56,947 bases of DNA from CAZGAH01 sp964523295 (GCA_964523295.1 CAZGAH010000017.1:1-56947); one strand, 5' to 3'; counted from the first letter of the stretch, positions 21,239 through 30,767 are shown. The notes: a model not told the origin generated them from the letters alone. Program-made: numbers and translations.

Positions 21239-23050
21239 ATGCCGGACGTTAACGATCCTTCATTTCTTCAACGCTGCACCACCTTTCTGGCCGACAACAC
21301 CGGCCGCATGGAAGGGCTGCGCGCCAGTCTGAGCGGACTGGTCCGCGACAGGGAGCAGGATTTTCTTGCCTTGGGCGAGACCTTGCAACAGGTGTCCGCG
21401 CAGGCGGCAACGCTTTCAGGCCATGCCCGGGACCTTGCCGACTCCATGGCCGGTGAGGAGACGAAGGAGGCCAGGACGGGTCTGGCCCGGCATCTGCAAG
21501 AACTGGCAGCCCTGTGCGACAGCTCCATCAACGAGCATAATCTCCAGGAACTCGACAACGTATTGCGAACCCTGGAAAAGCTGGATTCCCTGATTCATAA
21601 CTTCAAGCGCATCGTACGCAGTCTCGAAATGCTAGGCATATCGACCCGCATCGAAAGCGCCCGCCTGGGGTACGGGGGGCGGGGATTCGAGACCCTGTCG
21701 GACGATGTCGAAGGGTTGGCGCACGCGATCGTCTCCGACTCGGCCAGCATTCTCGACAAATCCCGGACACTCGTTCATCTGGCCAGTTCCGCCAGAAACC
21801 GGACGATAGAGATGCGCACGACGCAGGCCGAGAGCAGCGCATTCGTGGTCTCGACCATCCAGGGCGATCTCGACGACCTCGACCGGCTGGTCGGACGCTC
21901 GCGCGAAACCTCCGCGTCACTCGTGGAACTGAGTCATTCCATTGGCCGCCATCTTGGCGAAGTCGTCGCCTCGATGCAGTTCCACGACATTGTCCGCCAG
22001 CAAGTCGAGCACGTCGAAGAAACGCTGACCGAAACCCTGCTCGTCGGTCGGGAACACCGCGACTCTTCCGGTGGTCAGCCACAGGCAACGGTCGACGCCG
22101 TCGGCTGGTTCGGCGACATCACCGAACTGCAGGCCTCGCAGCTGGGCAATGCCAGGGAGCGTTTTTTCAACGCAGTGGAGGCGCTGAAAAAAAATCTGCT
22201 GCGGGTGGCCGCGGATGTCGGTGCCTTTTCGCAGCGCGTGTCCGAGTCCGTTGGTTTCGAAGAGGGCGGCGGCACGCTCGGACGAATCGAACGCAGCATC
22301 GCGAACCTGCTTGTGCGGATGCGCGGTTTTGAAAAACAGGCCGAATCCATCGGCGAAGTCATGGCCTCGGTCGCAGCAACCGTCATCGAAATCAGCTCGT
22401 TCCTCAACCGCATCGAAGAGGTCGGCGAAGAAATCGAACTCATTGCCCTGAACGCCAGCATCAAGGCAGCGCATACGGGAGAAAAGGGCGCCGCGCTCGG
22501 CGTGCTGGCCTCCGCCATCCAGCGGCTCTCCAGCGAGGCCTGCCAGCTTACCGACTCCATCGCCGCGGTGCTGGGGACGATCTCTCAGTCCGCCGAGGTG
22601 CTCAACGCCAATGCCAAAACCATGCTCGACTCCCGGCAGATGGACGACGTCATCGCCCGGCTGGAGGAACTGACCGCCCGGCTGCGGACGTTCGATGACA
22701 GCGCCCGGACCCGGTTTCAGGCCTTGAAGGCGGATGGCGAGACGCTGTCCAACAGCATCGGACAGTGCGAAGGCCGTATCGATTTCCATCTGGCGACAGC
22801 CGCCGGGCTCGACGAGGCCAGGGACATCGCCAGGGATATCGCCAGGAAGGCCAGAGCCCTGATCCCGAACAGCTCCGCCTCGCGCCGGCCCGAACGCCTC
22901 CGGCGTCTCCTGGAACGCTACACCATGGAGGTCGAACGCCTGGTCCACAGCGCGACGTCACGGCCGGACAAGGGCTCTACCCGGGCGAAGCCGACTCTAG
23001 CGGCCGCGGATACCGGCAACGACCTGGGCGACAACGTCGAGCTGTTTTAA
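21239..23050 (+). CDS. Soluble methyl-accepting chemotaxis-like protein
   Basis: The product is about 603 residues and almost wholly helical, with no membrane segment or signal peptide. It probably acts in the cytoplasm. Long heptad-like coiled coils dominate. The segment EEIELIALNASIKAAHTGEKGAALGVLASAIQRL, here spread over about residues 400-435, resembles the tip hairpin of chemoreceptors, which contacts CheA and CheW. The hairpin is divergent from the canonical one (EIAxQTNLLALNAAIEAARAGE). A similar element near residue 140, LEMLGISTRIESARLG, hints at an internal duplication. The ATG at 21239 follows a TTG in frame at 21236; neither has a clear ribosome binding site. It lies near the chemotaxis cluster but on the other strand. 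Confidence 0.7.
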   Translation: MPDVNDPSFLQRCTTFLADNTGRMEGLRASLSGLVRDREQDFLALGETLQQVSAQAATLSGHARDLADSMAGEETKEARTGLARHLQELAALCDSSINEHNLQELDNVLRTLEKLDSLIHNFKRIVRSLEMLGISTRIESARLGYGGRGFETLSDDVEGLAHAIVSDSASILDKSRTLVHLASSARNRTIEMRTTQAESSAFVVSTIQGDLDDLDRLVGRSRETSASLVELSHSIGRHLGEVVASMQFHDIVRQQVEHVEETLTETLLVGREHRDSSGGQPQATVDAVGWFGDITELQASQLGNARERFFNAVEALKKNLLRVAADVGAFSQRVSESVGFEEGGGTLGRIERSIANLLVRMRGFEKQAESIGEVMASVAATVIEISSFLNRIEEVGEEIELIALNASIKAAHTGEKGAALGVLASAIQRLSSEACQLTDSIAAVLGTISQSAEVLNANAKTMLDSRQMDDVIARLEELTARLRTFDDSARTRFQALKADGETLSNSIGQCEGRIDFHLATAAGLDEARDIARDIARKARALIPNSSASRRPERLRRLLERYTMEVERLVHSATSRPDKGSTRAKPTLAAADTGNDLGDNVELF

Positions 23051-23102
23051 GTCCCCCTCTGACCCAAACGCTTCGCTTCGCCTCCTGTCCGGCCCGGAAA
23101 CA

Positions 23103-24602
23103 TCAGGCTCGGCCGAAAAATCTGGTCATCTCCGCGATCCGTCCCAGGCGGGAAGGATCCATCTCCTCGCGCAGCAAGCGCCACTCCCAGTTTCCGTTGG
23201 AAACCGACGGCGTGTTCATCCGGTGCTCTGCGCTCAGACCCAGCAGATCCTGCATGGGAAATACCGCGGTATTGGCCACGCTGGCCATGGCCAGACGTAT
23301 GCCCTTGAGGTGAATGTCGCGGTCGTCGCCGTCACACCCGATATACTCCAGGAAACGCCGCCGGTCGTCGGAGGCGGCCTCGTTGAAAAACCAGCCTGTC
23401 ATGGTGTTGTTGTCGTGCGTTCCCGTATAGACGACGCAGTTGCGGTCGTAGGTATGCGGCGCGTCGGTGTTGGTGGCGATATTCTCGCCAAAGCCGAACT
23501 GGAGTATCTTCATGCCAGGGAACCCGAAGCGCTGCTTCAGTTCGCGGACGTCGGGCGTGATATAGCCGAGGTCCTCGGCGATGACCGGCAGGTTGGGAAA
23601 ACGCCGGCTCAGGGCCGTGAACAGCTCCTCGCCAGGGGCCTCGATCCAGACGCCGTTAACGGCGGTCTGCTCCGCTGCCGGGACTTCCCAGTACGCGGCA
23701 AAGCCACGGAAATGGTCGAGCCGGATGGAATCGAACAGACGCAGGTTGGACTCCATTCGCCGTATCCACCAGAGAAAACGCTCGGATTTGATCGTTTCCC
23801 AGTCGTACACCGGGTTGCCCCAACGCTGCCCCGTGGCGCTGAAATAATCGGGCGGCACGCCGGCCACGTAGCGGGGCTGCTTCTCCGCGTCCAGCTTGAA
23901 CAGGCGCGGATTGGCCCAGACATCCGCGCTGTCGAACGTGACGTAGATGGGCAAGTCGCCGATGATCTGCACCGTGCGCAGGGCGCAATAGTCCCGAAGC
24001 TCGCGCCACTGTTGAAAGAAGAGGAACTGAACGAAACGCTCGTACTGCATGGCCTCGCCCTGCTCCTGCCGCCAGGCCTGCAAGGCGCCCGGGTCGCGGT
24101 CGCGGTATTCCGCCGGCCAGGAGGTCCACACCACGCCATCGTGCATATTTTTCAGCGTCATGAACAACGCGTAATCATCGAGCCAGTACCTGTTGCGCTC
24201 GCAGAAGCGCTGGAAGGACGGGTGCCCGCCAAGCCCGGCCTTGCAACGCTCAAAGGCCTGGCGCAACAGATGTCCCTTGTAGAGCGTGACCGCGTCATAG
24301 TGTACGCGCCGCTGATCGAATTGCGGCGCTCCCTGGATGTCGTCGCGCCCGACCAGCCCCTTCTCCTGAAGACCCTCCGGGCTGATCAGAATGGGATTGC
24401 CGGCAAAGGCCGAAAAGCAGGAATAGGGAGAATTGCCGATAGCGGGCGAGGTCGGCCCCAGCGGCAGGATCTGCCAGTAGGACTGCTTGAGCTCGGACAG
24501 GAAGTCGACGAAACGATAGGCCCAGGGACCCAGATCGCCGATTCCGAAGTCCGAAGGCAGGGAGCTGACGTGAAGAAGAACACCACTGGCCCGTACGTTC
24601 AT
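23103..24602 (-). CDS. malQ: 4-alpha-glucanotransferase (amylomaltase)
   Basis: MalQ (GH77) transfers alpha-1,4-glucan segments between maltodextrins and releases glucose. The protein opens RASGVLLHVSSLPSDFGIGDLG, the family N-terminus. The catalytic nucleophile Asp is in IRLDHFRGF, the acid/base Glu in VIAEDLGYITPDV, and the third Asp in GTHDNNT. Its 499 residues match the usual bacterial length. It sits convergent with the chemoreceptor-like gene and upstream (in transcription terms) of nothing related, since the next minus-strand genes are phosphate transport. It links functionally with TreS and OtsAB through glucose and maltose. Confidence 0.95.
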   Translation of the reverse strand: MNVRASGVLLHVSSLPSDFGIGDLGPWAYRFVDFLSELKQSYWQILPLGPTSPAIGNSPYSCFSAFAGNPILISPEGLQEKGLVGRDDIQGAPQFDQRRVHYDAVTLYKGHLLRQAFERCKAGLGGHPSFQRFCERNRYWLDDYALFMTLKNMHDGVVWTSWPAEYRDRDPGALQAWRQEQGEAMQYERFVQFLFFQQWRELRDYCALRTVQIIGDLPIYVTFDSADVWANPRLFKLDAEKQPRYVAGVPPDYFSATGQRWGNPVYDWETIKSERFLWWIRRMESNLRLFDSIRLDHFRGFAAYWEVPAAEQTAVNGVWIEAPGEELFTALSRRFPNLPVIAEDLGYITPDVRELKQRFGFPGMKILQFGFGENIATNTDAPHTYDRNCVVYTGTHDNNTMTGWFFNEAASDDRRRFLEYIGCDGDDRDIHLKGIRLAMASVANTAVFPMQDLLGLSAEHRMNTPSVSNGNWEWRLLREEMDPSRLGRIAEMTRFFGRA

Positions 24603-24692
24603 AGTACTCCTCCCGGGCCGACAGGCTGCCCTGATCGCAGAACCAGGCAGGCCTGTTGCCTCTGTTTCAGAATATCCGCTACGTCGCGAGGA

Positions 24693-25703
24693 TCAATCAG
24701 CCAGCCCCAGCAGCAGAAAGAGTTCGAAAAATCCGGCCGCCACCAGCGCTGAGGCCGGTATCGTGAGCACCCAGGCAATGACCATGTTCCCTGCCACCTG
24801 CCAGCGGACCGCTGAGAATCGTTTCGAAGCGCCCACGCCGATCACCGTACTGGAAATGATGTGCGTGGTGCTGATCGGCGCGCCCAGGGTCGAAGCGCCC
24901 GTTATCACCGCCGCTGCTGCCGTTTCCGCGGCAAATCCGTGAATCGGCTCCAGCTTGAATATCTTGTGTCCCATGGTTTTCACGATTTTCCAGCCACCCA
25001 TGGCCGTGCCCAGCCCCATCGCCAGGGCGCACGAAACCTTGACCCAAAAGGGAACGGAAAATTCGGGAATCTGATGGAAGATGACCAGGGCCAGGGTGAT
25101 CACCCCCATGGTCTTCTGCGCGTCGTTGAACCCGTGGCTCGTGGCCATGAATGCGGAAGACCCTATCTGCAGCTTGCGAAACCAGGTATTGATCCTGCTC
25201 GGATGCATACGCTGGAAGCACCAGATGAGCGCAAGCATGAGCACGTAGCCGCCGGCGAATCCCAACAACGGCGAGAGCACCAGCGGCAGCAAGACCTTGC
25301 GGCAGATCGAGGCGAAGTATAACGTTTCAAAGCCGCGGTAGGCTACGGCAGCTCCGATCAGCCCTCCGATCAGCGCGTGCGATGACGACGAGGGCAGGCC
25401 CAGCCACCAGGTCAGCAGATTCCAGATGATCGCGCCGAGCAGAGCCGCCACAACCAGAGCCTGGCAGCCCATGACCATCTCCGTGTTGATAATCCCACTG
25501 CCGACCGTCTGCGCCACCTTGGTGCCCAATAACGCCCCGAGCAGGTTCAACACCCCGGCCATGAGCACGGCGACCTTAGGCGACAGCACCTTGGTCGAAA
25601 CGATCGTCGCGATCGCGTTGGCCGAATCATGCGCCCCGTTCGTAAAATCGAAGATCAGCGCAACGATGACGATAAGGACGAGCAGCAGAGGAATTTCAAG
25701 CAT
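24693..25703 (-). CDS. pit: PiT family inorganic phosphate permease
   Basis: A low-affinity phosphate transporter of the inner membrane. The 336 residues form about ten hydrophobic helices. The two family signatures are both present: FDFTNGAHDSANAIATIV near the N-terminus and ATSHGFNDAQKTMG near residue 185. These conserved blocks carry phosphate and cation ligands. The ATG at 25703 overlaps the stop of the DUF47 gene by eight bases, so translation is coupled. Together with the kinase gene upstream it forms a three-gene minus-strand phosphate unit. Confidence 0.92.
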   Translation of the reverse strand: MLEIPLLLVLIVIVALIFDFTNGAHDSANAIATIVSTKVLSPKVAVLMAGVLNLLGALLGTKVAQTVGSGIINTEMVMGCQALVVAALLGAIIWNLLTWWLGLPSSSSHALIGGLIGAAVAYRGFETLYFASICRKVLLPLVLSPLLGFAGGYVLMLALIWCFQRMHPSRINTWFRKLQIGSSAFMATSHGFNDAQKTMGVITLALVIFHQIPEFSVPFWVKVSCALAMGLGTAMGGWKIVKTMGHKIFKLEPIHGFAAETAAAAVITGASTLGAPISTTHIISSTVIGVGASKRFSAVRWQVAGNMVIAWVLTIPASALVAAGFFELFLLLGLAD

Positions 25704-26328
25704 TTTTCAGGAGTATCCCTTCGAACACGTCGCCAAGCGTCTCGGTGCGCTTGATCGCACGCTCGATCCGATCGTAAATGTGTTCCCATTTGATGATATC
25801 GAAAATTTCCTCTTTGCTCGGGTTGGCCCCCCAGTCGTACAACTCGCCGATGGCCACCACCAGAATCATCTCGCACTCGTACGACAACGACTTTATCTTG
25901 TTGACATTTTTATCGAATTCCTTGCGCCGGCTCAACGAGGCGAGCGCTTCGCCCGACTCCTCGATCATCTGGCAGAGCAGCTGGATCATCTTTTTCGCAG
26001 GATAGCGGATCCGGTTCAAGTCGTAAAAGCTCATCCGGATGGAGATGGATTTGATCAGATTGAGCGCCTCTTCCTGCTGCAGATTGATCTCATGAATATC
26101 TTCACGGTCAATGGGCGTAATGAACGTGGAAGAGAGCTGCCTGGCGATATCGCGACTGATGGCGTTGCCCTCGCCCTCGAGCACGTTGATCCGGTTGCAC
26201 AGTTCCTCGACGTTCGTGAACTCCGTCGCGATGTCACGCAAGGCTCGCGCCGCGGTAACCAGCCTCTGGTTCTGCTCCATAAACAGATTGAAGAATTTGA
26301 CTGACTTGGGAAACAGGTTGAATCCCAT
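25696..26328 (-). CDS. DUF47/PhoU-like phosphate transport regulator
   Basis: The protein resembles PhoU in being all-helical and partners with PiT permeases, which the eight-base overlap with pit supports. It starts MGFNLFPKSVKFFNLF, typical of the DUF47 family. It continues with helices containing LEGEGNAISRDIARQL and YDLNRIRYPAKKMIQLL. The product is 210 residues, the family norm. The ATG at 26328 has a GGGAG element upstream; the frame opens further upstream but that part overlaps phoR coding sequence. It probably restrains or tunes phosphate uptake, as known for PitA-partner proteins. Confidence 0.88.
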   Translation of the reverse strand: MGFNLFPKSVKFFNLFMEQNQRLVTAARALRDIATEFTNVEELCNRINVLEGEGNAISRDIARQLSSTFITPIDREDIHEINLQQEEALNLIKSISIRMSFYDLNRIRYPAKKMIQLLCQMIEESGEALASLSRRKEFDKNVNKIKSLSYECEMILVVAIGELYDWGANPSKEEIFDIIKWEHIYDRIERAIKRTETLGDVFEGILLKNA

Positions 26329-26383
26329 CCTCGGCTCCCTTGCTGCGATAGTGACGATGGTTATGGTTGAGGAATACCGGCGC

Positions 26384-28165
26384 TCATGCCTCTCCGGGGG
26401 CGAGGGGCAGGCGCAGGGAGAACTGGCTGCCGCCGCGCTCGCCGGGGCTAACGTCCAGGCCTCCGCCGTACGACAGGGCGATTTCGCGACAAATGGCCAG
26501 CCCCAGGCCGCCGCCGCTCTTGCCCTGGTGCTGATCCAGGCGGAAAAACCAATCGAATATCCGCTCGGACTCCTCCTCTGGAATACCCGGCCCCTCGTCG
26601 GCAACGGTGATGCAGGCCTGCTTCTCGTCCCGGGTCAGGGCCACGGTGACGGTTGAATCGACAGGGCAATACTTCAGCGCGTTGTCGAACAGATTCGAGA
26701 AAATCTGCGTCAGTCCGTCCAGATCGGCGATGACCGATACCGCGGTATCGAAGCCGGTCGTATCGACGTGCATTGCCTTTTCCTTGAAACGAAATTCCAT
26801 GGTCCGCATGGCCAGCGTCAACGCCTCGCCCACGCGTACGGGCTGCGGTTTCGCCGGCGCAGAGCGCGCCTTGGACAGGGCGAACATGCCGGAGACCAGG
26901 TTGCTCATGTATTCGGCGTTGCGCAGCACCACCTGGAGCATCTCCCTGGATTTTTCCGCTTCCACGGGCAGGGTCTCCAGAATGGTTTCTACGTAGCCGC
27001 GTACGCTGGTCAACGGCGTACGCAACTGGTGCGAGGCGTTGGCGACGAAGTCGCTCAGCATGGTCTCCAGGCGCCGGCGCTCGGTGATGTTCTCGAAGAC
27101 CAGAATCAGACGCCGGCGGCCCTTGTGATCCAGAAACGGCACAATGGTCACCGAGTACATAGCCTTGTCCGGCAGCGTTATTTCCAGGCGCTGCTGCGCC
27201 TCCTGCGTGGTGTGGAGAAAAAATCCCTTCGCTGCGTTGTAGAGCGTGAGCTCCATCACTACTTCCAGCAGCGGACGCCCCAGCGGATCGCGTTCGCCCG
27301 CGGCGCCGAAGATGTCCAGAAAGGCCTTGTTGAACGCCACAAGGCGTCCCCGCTCGTTGATCACGGCCACGCCCTCGGACAGACCGTCGAAAATTGCCTG
27401 GAGTTGATTGGCATGGAGGGTCAGGGCCTTAAACTGCTTCTTTAACTTTTTGGCCATGGCGTTGACGCTGTCGGCCAGCACGGCGAACTCGTTGCCCGGC
27501 AAGACCCGGATCCGCTGCTCGAAATCGCCGCGCCCGATTCCCGCCACCACCTGGGACACCTCGTTGAGCGTACGCATCGCGCTACGGGTCAGCAGGTAGG
27601 TGACCAGGCCCATGCCCGCCAGCAGCGCCAGGCCCAGCGGCGCGGCCCAGACCCGGAAGGCGGCGACGCGCTCCGCAACCTTCTTCACCGGCGATGCGAT
27701 GCGCAGGACGCCGTCAGGAAGACCAGGAACCGTGTCCACCTTCCGTGCCAGATAATACATGCGCCGGCTCAGGGTCTCGCTGTATCGGGTCGATTCGCCG
27801 CGGCCGCTCTCCTGCGCCGAGCTGATCTCCGGACGATTGGCATGGTTTTCCATGGCCGGAACCTGGTCGGCGGGGACGCTGGAATCTGCCAACACCTTCC
27901 CGTTCACCGTATACGTCAGCCTCATGCCGCACAGCTCGCCGAAGGTGACGAACCATTGCTGCAAGGCCTCCGGGTCGCGGACCGGAGCGCTCGTGCCCAG
28001 GGACCACTGCGCCAGATCGAGCACCATCCCCGCGGATTGCTCCACGTCTTTCTCGACTTCGCTGGTGAGCAGGTAACCCAGCGCCAGCGCTGCCGCGAGC
28101 ACCAGACAGATACATCCCGTCCAGGACAGAAACATGATACGAAAGAAATAGGATCGCAAACCCAT
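26384..28165 (-). CDS. phoR: PhoR-like sensor histidine kinase
   Basis: A membrane sensor kinase of about 593 residues. Helix 1 is near residues 10-32 and helix 2 near 170-192, enclosing a periplasmic domain of about 135 residues. A HAMP segment (RGDFEQRIRVLPGNEFAVLADSVN) is followed by a PAS domain (LQAIFDGLSEGVAVINERGRLV). The H-box is HQLRTPLTSVRGY near residue 378. The ATPase has DNALKYC, DEGPGIPEEE and GGGLGLAI motifs. The domain order matches PhoR, and DUF47 and pit follow within 60 bases. No phoB regulator gene is nearby. The ATG at 28165 is chosen because it directly precedes the first membrane helix and has GGAG upstream. Confidence 0.82.
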   Translation of the reverse strand: MGLRSYFFRIMFLSWTGCICLVLAAALALGYLLTSEVEKDVEQSAGMVLDLAQWSLGTSAPVRDPEALQQWFVTFGELCGMRLTYTVNGKVLADSSVPADQVPAMENHANRPEISSAQESGRGESTRYSETLSRRMYYLARKVDTVPGLPDGVLRIASPVKKVAERVAAFRVWAAPLGLALLAGMGLVTYLLTRSAMRTLNEVSQVVAGIGRGDFEQRIRVLPGNEFAVLADSVNAMAKKLKKQFKALTLHANQLQAIFDGLSEGVAVINERGRLVAFNKAFLDIFGAAGERDPLGRPLLEVVMELTLYNAAKGFFLHTTQEAQQRLEITLPDKAMYSVTIVPFLDHKGRRRLILVFENITERRRLETMLSDFVANASHQLRTPLTSVRGYVETILETLPVEAEKSREMLQVVLRNAEYMSNLVSGMFALSKARSAPAKPQPVRVGEALTLAMRTMEFRFKEKAMHVDTTGFDTAVSVIADLDGLTQIFSNLFDNALKYCPVDSTVTVALTRDEKQACITVADEGPGIPEEESERIFDWFFRLDQHQGKSGGGLGLAICREIALSYGGGLDVSPGERGGSQFSLRLPLAPGEA

Positions 28166-28577
28166 AGCAGCACTCCACTTCACCGGCCCGGGGGAGCAGG
28201 CCGTCCGGAATCGACCGGGAGCGGCGAGGCCGTCAGCACGCATTCTGCCGATACGCCCGGCACACGGCCGTCACCCTGCCGCAGGTCGTTGAATCATACC
28301 TATCCGGGTTGATGACCCCTGGAAGCTGTCATCATACCGTCGACATAATCCGATCCGCTTGCGGACGCAAGCCGTTCAAAACCACAGCGCCGGGATGAGG
28401 GGCCGGGCTCCGGCCCTTACGCTCCCGGGCGAAAGGGGTACTCCGGCTCCCTGGCCCGGCGGTTGCGACCGAGCGGCGCGTGCCGTACAGGGAGCCAGGG
28501 GCGATGCCTCCGACACGCGTCCGTTGCCCCTCGGCAGGCCCGTCCACGCTCCAGGCACAAGGGAGCAGGAGTACATC
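28166..28577. other. Divergent intergenic region with a possible degenerate Pho box
   Basis: This 412-base spacer separates phoR (minus) from the cyclase-family gene (plus). At 28326-28332 it has CTGTCAT, the repeat unit of the PhoB box. The copy expected 11 bases on (28337-28343) matches at only four of seven positions. No gene is convincing here, although the plus frame of the cyclase gene is open from 28359. Confidence 0.4.
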
Positions 28578-29429
28578 ATGCGCAGCCGTATGACTCGTCC
28601 GACGTTTTTGCCAGTGCTGGTTTTCCTGACAGGGTTGCTGATCCTGGTTACGCTCTCCTACGGCCTGGCCTCGGAGGCGCTGACGCTTGGGGACGCCTGG
28701 CGCGTTATCAAGGAAAAGCGATTCGTCGACCTCACCCACGCCTTCGCACCCGGGGTGCCGCACTGGAAAGGCTTTCCCGATGAGCAGCGGGAGCTTCTGT
28801 ACTGGTACGAACCGGGAGTCGGGAGCGCAGGGACCGGGTTCTACGCGCAATCCTTTACCCACGTTGGCCAATGGGGAACCCATGTCGATCCCCCGGCGCA
28901 CTTCGTCAAGGGAATGCGCACGGTAGACCAGATCGATGTCAAAGAGATGATCCTCCCGCTGGTGGTCATCGACGTACACCGGGCCGTGGCCGAAAACCCG
29001 GACTACACGCTACGCATGGCAGACCTCGAGGACTGGGAGAAACGGCATGGCCCGATTCCGGAAGGCGCTTTTGTAGCCATGCGCACGGACTGGTCCAAGC
29101 GCTGGCCGGACACGGACGCCATGCAGAACACGGACGCTGACGGCGTCGCGCATTATCCGGGCTGGAGCCTGGAGACGCTGAACTATCTCTACGAAGTCCG
29201 CAAGATCACGGCCTCCGGACACGAAACGACAGATACCGATCCCGGCATGGCGACATCGCGCGACGACTATTCTTTAGAAGCGTATATTTTGGGTAGAAAT
29301 CATTATCAAATCGAACTCATGACGAATCTGGATGCCGTTCCCGAAGCTGGCGCACTGATCGTCTGTACCTTTCCAAAACCAAAGGACGGGTCCGGATTCC
29401 CAGCCCGGGTGTTCGCCATCCTGCCTTGA
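28578..29429 (+). CDS. Secreted cyclase-family hydrolase (kynurenine formamidase-like)
   Basis: The core matches the metal-dependent cyclase family PF04199, whose members hydrolyse amide or lactone bonds (for example N-formylkynurenine). FVDLTHAFAPGVPHW and the metal-binding motif HVGQWGTHVDPPAHF are both present; the HxGTHxDxPxHF pattern is complete, with Gln-Trp between His-Val-Gly and Gly-Thr. An N-terminal hydrophobic helix, PTFLPVLVFLTGLLILVTLSYG, followed by SEA suggests a signal peptide and periplasmic location. The ATG at 28578 has AGGAG upstream and gives 283 residues. It stands alone between phoR and a solute-binding protein gene. The substrate is not evident. Confidence 0.78.
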   Translation: MRSRMTRPTFLPVLVFLTGLLILVTLSYGLASEALTLGDAWRVIKEKRFVDLTHAFAPGVPHWKGFPDEQRELLYWYEPGVGSAGTGFYAQSFTHVGQWGTHVDPPAHFVKGMRTVDQIDVKEMILPLVVIDVHRAVAENPDYTLRMADLEDWEKRHGPIPEGAFVAMRTDWSKRWPDTDAMQNTDADGVAHYPGWSLETLNYLYEVRKITASGHETTDTDPGMATSRDDYSLEAYILGRNHYQIELMTNLDAVPEAGALIVCTFPKPKDGSGFPARVFAILP

Positions 29430-29563
29430 TGCACCAGCCCCTCCTTGTGTCAGCCCTTGTGTGGCCAATTTCGCTCTGGCGCCGCACTGTTTTCCCAAAG
29501 ATTTGCCGCAGGGAGTCCTAAAATAACAGCACGATCTGTATCCCTCGCAAACAAAAAACCAGA

Positions 29564-29593
29564 TTGACAAACGGGAGATTCTCGGGCTATATT
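29564..29593 (+). promoter_or_regulatory. Candidate sigma-70 promoter
   Basis: TTGACA at 29564-29569 is a perfect -35 hexamer. It is followed after 18 bases by TATATT at 29588-29593, one mismatch from the -10 consensus. It points toward the binding-protein gene 343 bases downstream. Confidence 0.55.
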
Positions 29594-29721
29594 TTACACA
29601 ACGAGATGTCTCGAAAGATATTTTTTTGATAGAGTGATTTTTTTTGTATACGAGCGCATCATGCAATTCCGGGAGAGGAGAAAAGAGCATGTTTGCTTGT
29701 GGCATATTCAAGATTGAATCG

Positions 29722-29730
29722 TGTTATACT
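29722..29730 (+). promoter_or_regulatory. Candidate extended -10 promoter element
   Basis: TGT followed by TATACT (29725-29730) fits the extended -10 pattern TGnTATAAT with one mismatch. There is no good -35 hexamer at 17 bases, which extended -10 promoters do not require. It would give a leader of about 200 bases before the gene at 29937. Confidence 0.4.
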
Positions 29731-29936
29731 TTATGATCTGACACAACTACCAGCTTGTGTATTCGGCATAACGCGCCTTTCTCCTGGGTATGGCAGTTCC
29801 AACTGGCATGCAAATCAAGGCTTTTACATCTATGGCGTTTCTTTGCAAAAAATAATCTGCTGCATAAACCTTTTTATAGGACCTTGCAGAGGATTACAGT
29901 GCTGCAATCGATGAGCGTATTACAGGGGGGGGGATC

Positions 29937-30767
29937 ATGAGCGTTACAGGTATTGCACGTTGCGTTTTGTTCGGTTCGAGTCTGGTTTTGCTGCTCGCTT
30001 TGAGCTGTCCGGCTTTTTCGGGGGAGCCGGTCGATTGCGGGGGTAAACCTTTCAAAGTCGGTTTTTTTGCACTGGGATATCGCTACTACGTGGAAAACGG
30101 GCAGCAGAAGGGTATGAATGTCGATATCCTCGAAGAATTTCGCAAAAGAACCGGCTGCGAATTCGTGCCCCAGGAGATGTCCTTTGCCCGGCTCTGGACC
30201 GATCTGGAAAACAAGGAACTGGACATGAGTCTGTCCGGGATATGGAGCAAGGAACGGGAGCGCACGCTGTGGTGCGCTCCGTCCATCACCTCGAAAAACT
30301 ACGTTGTCGTCGGGCCCGCAGCACGCTCGTCCGTCAAGTCGGCAGAGGATTTTCTCAACAACGGCTCACTCCAGTTCGGCGTGGTACGCGGCTATACGCA
30401 TGGCAAGCCGCAGGACGCCTGGCTGGCGAAAATGCGCGAGTCCGGCAGGGTAGAGGAGAGCGCCAACGTCGATATCCTTTTTGAAAAACTCAAAGCCGGC
30501 CGCATAGACGCTATCTTTGCCTTCCCCTTCGTCTACCGAAAACTGCTCAAAGAGCTTCATATCAACGATGCTGTTGCCGTTCAGGACTGGTTTCCCGACG
30601 ACAAAGGCATCATCGGCTGCACCATGCTTGCCAAGCACCGCTTTTCCGAAGCCGATGCCGAACGCTGGAGAGAACTCATCCGGGAAATGCAGCGCGATGG
30701 GACGCTCTCCCGCATTTTCACCCGCTACGTGACCGCAGAGGAAGCCGAACAGATGCTCGACTTCTGA
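29937..30767 (+). CDS. Periplasmic solute-binding protein, family 3 (amino-acid-type)
   Basis: The product is 276 residues with an N-terminal signal peptide, roughly residues 1-28, ending at AFSGEP. The rest fits the small bilobed binding proteins (SBP_bac_3): KPFKVGFFALGYRYYVENG, GMNVDILEEFRKRTGCEF, and WSKERERTLWCAPSIT. No permease or ATPase gene is adjacent. The next gene, 122 bases downstream, is a membrane diguanylate cyclase with an extracytoplasmic domain. The pair may therefore form a sensor, with the binding protein presenting a ligand to the cyclase; this is inference from context. The start has a long G run, GGGGGGGGGA, as ribosome binding site. Confidence 0.85.
   Translation: MSVTGIARCVLFGSSLVLLLALSCPAFSGEPVDCGGKPFKVGFFALGYRYYVENGQQKGMNVDILEEFRKRTGCEFVPQEMSFARLWTDLENKELDMSLSGIWSKERERTLWCAPSITSKNYVVVGPAARSSVKSAEDFLNNGSLQFGVVRGYTHGKPQDAWLAKMRESGRVEESANVDILFEKLKAGRIDAIFAFPFVYRKLLKELHINDAVAVQDWFPDDKGIIGCTMLAKHRFSEADAERWRELIREMQRDGTLSRIFTRYVTAEEAEQMLDF

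Larger units (their letters stand above)
29430..29936 (+). other. AT-rich intergenic region with two candidate promoters
   Basis: A 507-base spacer noticeably richer in A and T than its neighbours. It contains a consensus-like promoter at 29564-29593 and an extended -10 element near 29722-29730. No gene is convincing. Any transcript from the first promoter would have a leader of about 335 bases before the binding-protein gene. Confidence 0.6.

Noticed and set aside
28359..28577. N-terminal extension of the cyclase-family protein
   Set aside because: The extension has no family likeness and would bury the signal peptide; the ATG at 28578 has a good ribosome binding site.
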